NCBI GenBank assembly: GCA_964342855.1
Contig: CAYFIB010000006.1
Span: 58,524 to 122,523 of the forward strand
Reading direction: 5' to 3'
Source of the DNA: JBCBJX01 sp964342855
GTDB taxonomy: Bacteria; Pseudomonadota; Alphaproteobacteria; Caulobacterales; Parvularculaceae
DNA length: 64,000 bases
Part shown: positions 62,435 through 64,000 of the stretch, one piece after another
How the letters are laid out: every line of letters begins with the position of its first letter
Position numbering within the stretch: the first letter of the stretch is position 1
Translations under genes and position numbers: made by a program
The notes under the pieces: model-generated
What the model saw: only the letters and a program-made list of their open reading frames with translations
Database searches by the model: none
Told to the model about the DNA's origin: nothing

Positions 62435-62651
62435 CTCGGCCGAAGCATCTGTTAAATTTTGCCGCGTCGTCCTTGGTTACGAGGTCAGGCAATTCGACGG
62501 TCACATGATCAGCGTTATTCCTTGTTGGTGTGTCTTTGACTGAAAAGCCACTCGCTTCAAGATCAGCACGACTGGCCGACGACGAACCCGACCCCAAATC
62601 AGATTTTGAGCCCGATGACGGCGCCGAACGCGCGCTTCCCGAACCCGTCAT
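62424..62651 (-). CDS. Small low-GC ORF, partner of the hypothetical gene at 61988
   Basis: 75 residues from ATG 62651. A Ser/Gly-rich start (GSGSARSAPSSGSKSDLGSG) is followed by an ordered segment ADHVTVELPDLVTKDDAAKFNRCFG. The frame is open further upstream, but there it is the shadow of DUF2147. No ribosome binding site is clear, so the start is uncertain. Overlap with the next gene suggests a small two-gene unit. AT-rich. Confidence 0.45.
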   Translation of the reverse strand: MTGSGSARSAPSSGSKSDLGSGSSSASRADLEASGFSVKDTPTRNNADHVTVELPDLVTKDDAAKFNRCFGRDEC

Positions 62652-62672
62652 GCAAAACGACTGAAAGGACCG

Positions 62673-63083
62673 ATGATGATCGCCGCCGCCCTCGCACTTA
62701 TACTTGTTTCCACCGACCCGACCGACGTGACGGGCTACTGGCTCACGCCGGACGGCGACACGGTCGAGGTCTATCCCTGCGGCGAGAGCGTCTGCGGGCG
62801 TATCGTGGCATCGCCCGACATCGACCCAGCGGGCGAGCCGGTCGTCGATGAAAACAATCCGGACCCAGCCCTTCGGGATCGCGAGATCCTCGGCATGGTG
62901 TTCATCGAGGGCTTCGAGAAATCCAGGAAAGGCTGGCGCAAGGGCACGATCTACGACCCGCGCGACGGCAAGACTTATCGCTCCGCCATGTCGCGCGACG
63001 AGGACACCCTGAACGTCAAAGGCTGCGTCGGCCCCTTCTGCCGTACGCTGACCTGGACGCAGACGTCCGCGCCTGCTGAATGA
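62673..63083 (+). CDS. DUF2147 family small exported protein
   Basis: 136 residues from ATG 62673 or 62676. A short signal peptide, then VTGYWLTPDGDTVEVYPCGESVCGRIV, the DUF2147 core with two Cys that could form a disulfide, WRKGTIYDPRDGKTY and a C-terminal VGPFCRTLTWTQ. Family function unknown. Divergent from the low-GC ORF, 21 nt apart. Confidence 0.85.
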   Translation: MMIAAALALILVSTDPTDVTGYWLTPDGDTVEVYPCGESVCGRIVASPDIDPAGEPVVDENNPDPALRDREILGMVFIEGFEKSRKGWRKGTIYDPRDGKTYRSAMSRDEDTLNVKGCVGPFCRTLTWTQTSAPAE

Positions 63084-63100
63084 GCCTGCGAGCCTGACGC

Positions 63101-63212
63101 CGTCCTTCGTGACGGCGCTTCGCGCCTCCTCAGGACGAAGTTCTGTTCTGTAGAAAACCGAAAAGCTCTTCGTCCTGAGGAGCCCGCGCAAGCGGGCGTC
63201 ACGAAGGACGGC
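63101..63212. repeat. REP-like pair of inverted palindromic units
   Basis: A unit CCGTCCTTCGTGACG + GCGCTTCGCGC + CTCCTCAGGACGAAG (63101-63141) is followed, after 27 nt, by its inverted form CTTCGTCCTGAGGAG + CCCGCGCAAGCGGG + CGTCACGAAGGACGG (63169-63212). Outer arms (63101-63115 and 63198-63212) and inner arms (63127-63141 and 63169-63183) are perfect 15-bp complements; each unit also has its own small hairpin. Such BIME-like clusters are dispersed in many alphaproteobacterial genomes. No other copy was seen in the window. Confidence 0.85.
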
Positions 63213-63233
63213 GGCGGGCGCCTCTCGTGTCGG

Positions 63234-63722
63234 TCAGTCCTTGCCGCCGTCGATCACCTGAAAGCGCGGGCGCGCGGCGGGTTCTGATGGAGGCTCGGAG
63301 GCTTGCGAAGCGGATCGAAGCTCCCGTGGCGCTTCTTTAAGCCCGTTCGAAGGCGTGACGGGCTGCAACCGCTTTTTCAGGATCGGCCGCGGCGCAGGCG
63401 GCTCGCTTCTCTCGTCTGCAGAGGCGCCGCCTTCGCGCGCTTCTTTCGCTTTCGCCGCGATTTCCTTCAGCTTCTGCTGCTGAAGCCGCGAGAGCGCTTC
63501 GCCCGGCGTCCCTTTCTCGAAATCCCGGAACGCCGCGCCGAATTTATCCAAGCGCGCATCGAGACTTTCGAGGAACTCCGCCTCCCATTCGGATGCGTCC
63601 TCGCCGATCTCCGCGGCGAGTTTCTGGACGCGCTTCAACGCGCGAGCGGATTTGCGCGCCCGCGCTTTTTCGCGTTTCGCCTTCATCTCTTCCGGCGTCG
63701 GCGGTTTTGATCGGAACCCCAT
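63234..63722 (-). CDS. Hypothetical coiled-coil protein
   Basis: 162 residues, unrecognised. A strongly basic N-terminus (MKAKREKARARKSARALKRVQKLA), a central coiled coil with LDARLDKFGAAFRDFEKG, and a Pro/Ser-rich disordered end. ATG 63722. It may bind nucleic acid or be a scaffold; no support beyond composition. Same strand as the GapR-like gene. Confidence 0.7.
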   Translation of the reverse strand: MGFRSKPPTPEEMKAKREKARARKSARALKRVQKLAAEIGEDASEWEAEFLESLDARLDKFGAAFRDFEKGTPGEALSRLQQQKLKEIAAKAKEAREGGASADERSEPPAPRPILKKRLQPVTPSNGLKEAPRELRSASQASEPPSEPAARPRFQVIDGGKD

Positions 63723-63766
63723 GGCGCGATTTCGCGTGAGGTTGCGCGGGAAAGCAACCCGAGCGG

Positions 63767-64000
63767 CTATTCGCCCAGCGCCGAGAGATAGAGATCGAGG
63801 AGCGCTTCCTGCTCCTGACGCTCGGCGCGGTCCATCTTGCGGATGCGGATGATCTGGCGAAGCACTTTGGTGTCGTAGCCCTCGCCTTTCGCTTCGGCGA
63901 AGATGTCTTTCACATCGGACTGGATGCCGGCTTTTTCTTCTTCCAGCCGCTCGATGCGCTCGATGAAGGAGCGCAGCCGCTCCGCCGCCACGCCCGCTCC
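63767..64000 (-). CDS. gapR: GapR-like DUF2312 nucleoid protein, N-terminus cut by the window edge
   Basis: The body is AAERLRSFIERIERLEEEKAGIQSDVKDIFAEAKGEGYDTKVLRQIIRIRK followed by ERQEQEALLDLYLSALGE, the complete DUF2312/UPF0335 core. A GTG at 63991 exists, but the frame stays open to the edge and homologues have a few more residues, so the start is probably outside. In Caulobacter GapR binds overtwisted AT-rich DNA and is needed for replication and the cell cycle. Confidence 0.9.
   Translation of the reverse strand, partial: GAGVAAERLRSFIERIERLEEEKAGIQSDVKDIFAEAKGEGYDTKVLRQIIRIRKMDRAERQEQEALLDLYLSALGE

Noticed and set aside
62652..63191. Upstream part of a long minus-strand frame ending at 62424
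   Set aside because: This part is the shadow of the DUF2147 gene and the REP-like repeats; only the last 75 codons outside it look real.

Overview
The window looks like a chromosomal segment of a high-GC alphaproteobacterium, probably from the Hyphomonadaceae/Parvularculaceae/Caulobacterales side of the class. This rests on family knowledge applied to the proteins seen: an RcdA-type DUF1465 protein, a TrcR-type DUF1013 protein and a GapR-type DUF2312 protein (all linked to the CtrA cell cycle in this class), a DUF1192 protein, an alphaproteobacterial aa3-oxidase subunit IV next to a three-gene transhydrogenase, and COQ9 divergent from rpsU. No rRNA, tRNA, CRISPR array, insertion sequence or prophage was recognised. 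Genes are packed, with many 1-4 nt overlaps.

Layout. 1-1410: ArsR regulator with two AHSA1/SRPBCC proteins and a duplicated fragment at the edge. 1552-6038: membrane protein, LpxR-like deacylase, periplasmic MsrA, agmatine deiminase. 6128-9873: FMN riboswitch and a ribD-ribE-ribB-ribH-folE operon. 10177-13539: large Oar-like TonB receptor with a CtrA-type box upstream. 13674-19730: argS, lipoprotein, ispH, thrB, rnhA, peroxiredoxin, YqgE. 19793-28579 (minus strand): an AT-richer lipoprotein and a tightly overlapping ABC exporter / paraoxonase / thrC / M16 peptidase / EAL phosphodiesterase run. 28760-38205: rpmE, rcdA-like, DUF1192, quinone oxidoreductase, a TonB haem-type receptor divergent from a DUF6607 protein, trcR-like, an atypical SDR, and a YdcH-like protein. 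38295-41974: ubiX, TIGR02444, a second YdcH-like protein, a diguanylate cyclase, purEK. 42069-50981: exported proteins (DUF305, three beta-propeller proteins, serine hydrolase, M48 protease), interrupted by coq9/rpsU. 50978-56342: lipase, a 52-aa small gene, alpha/beta hydrolase, pntB-pntAB-pntAA and cox subunit IV. 56484-64000: hydrolase, UbiB-like kinase, NtrC-family regulator, metallo-hydrolase, an AT-rich two-gene cassette, DUF2147, a REP-like palindromic pair and gapR.

Themes. Flavin and GTP use meet in the riboswitch operon, which carries folE but no ribA. Threonine genes are split (thrB plus strand, thrC minus strand). Ubiquinone genes (ubiX, coq9, ubiB-like) are scattered. Two c-di-GMP proteins are present, one a cyclase and one probably a phosphodiesterase.

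I found no complete undescribed multi-gene system. The best leads are a 52-aa gene with a strong ribosome binding site, a hairpin that buries the ribosome binding site of a hydrolase, an apparent AUC start for rpsU directly after a terminator-like hairpin, key-residue changes in RibB and an SDR, and several unexplained palindromes. All calls come from reading the sequence; no database search was run.
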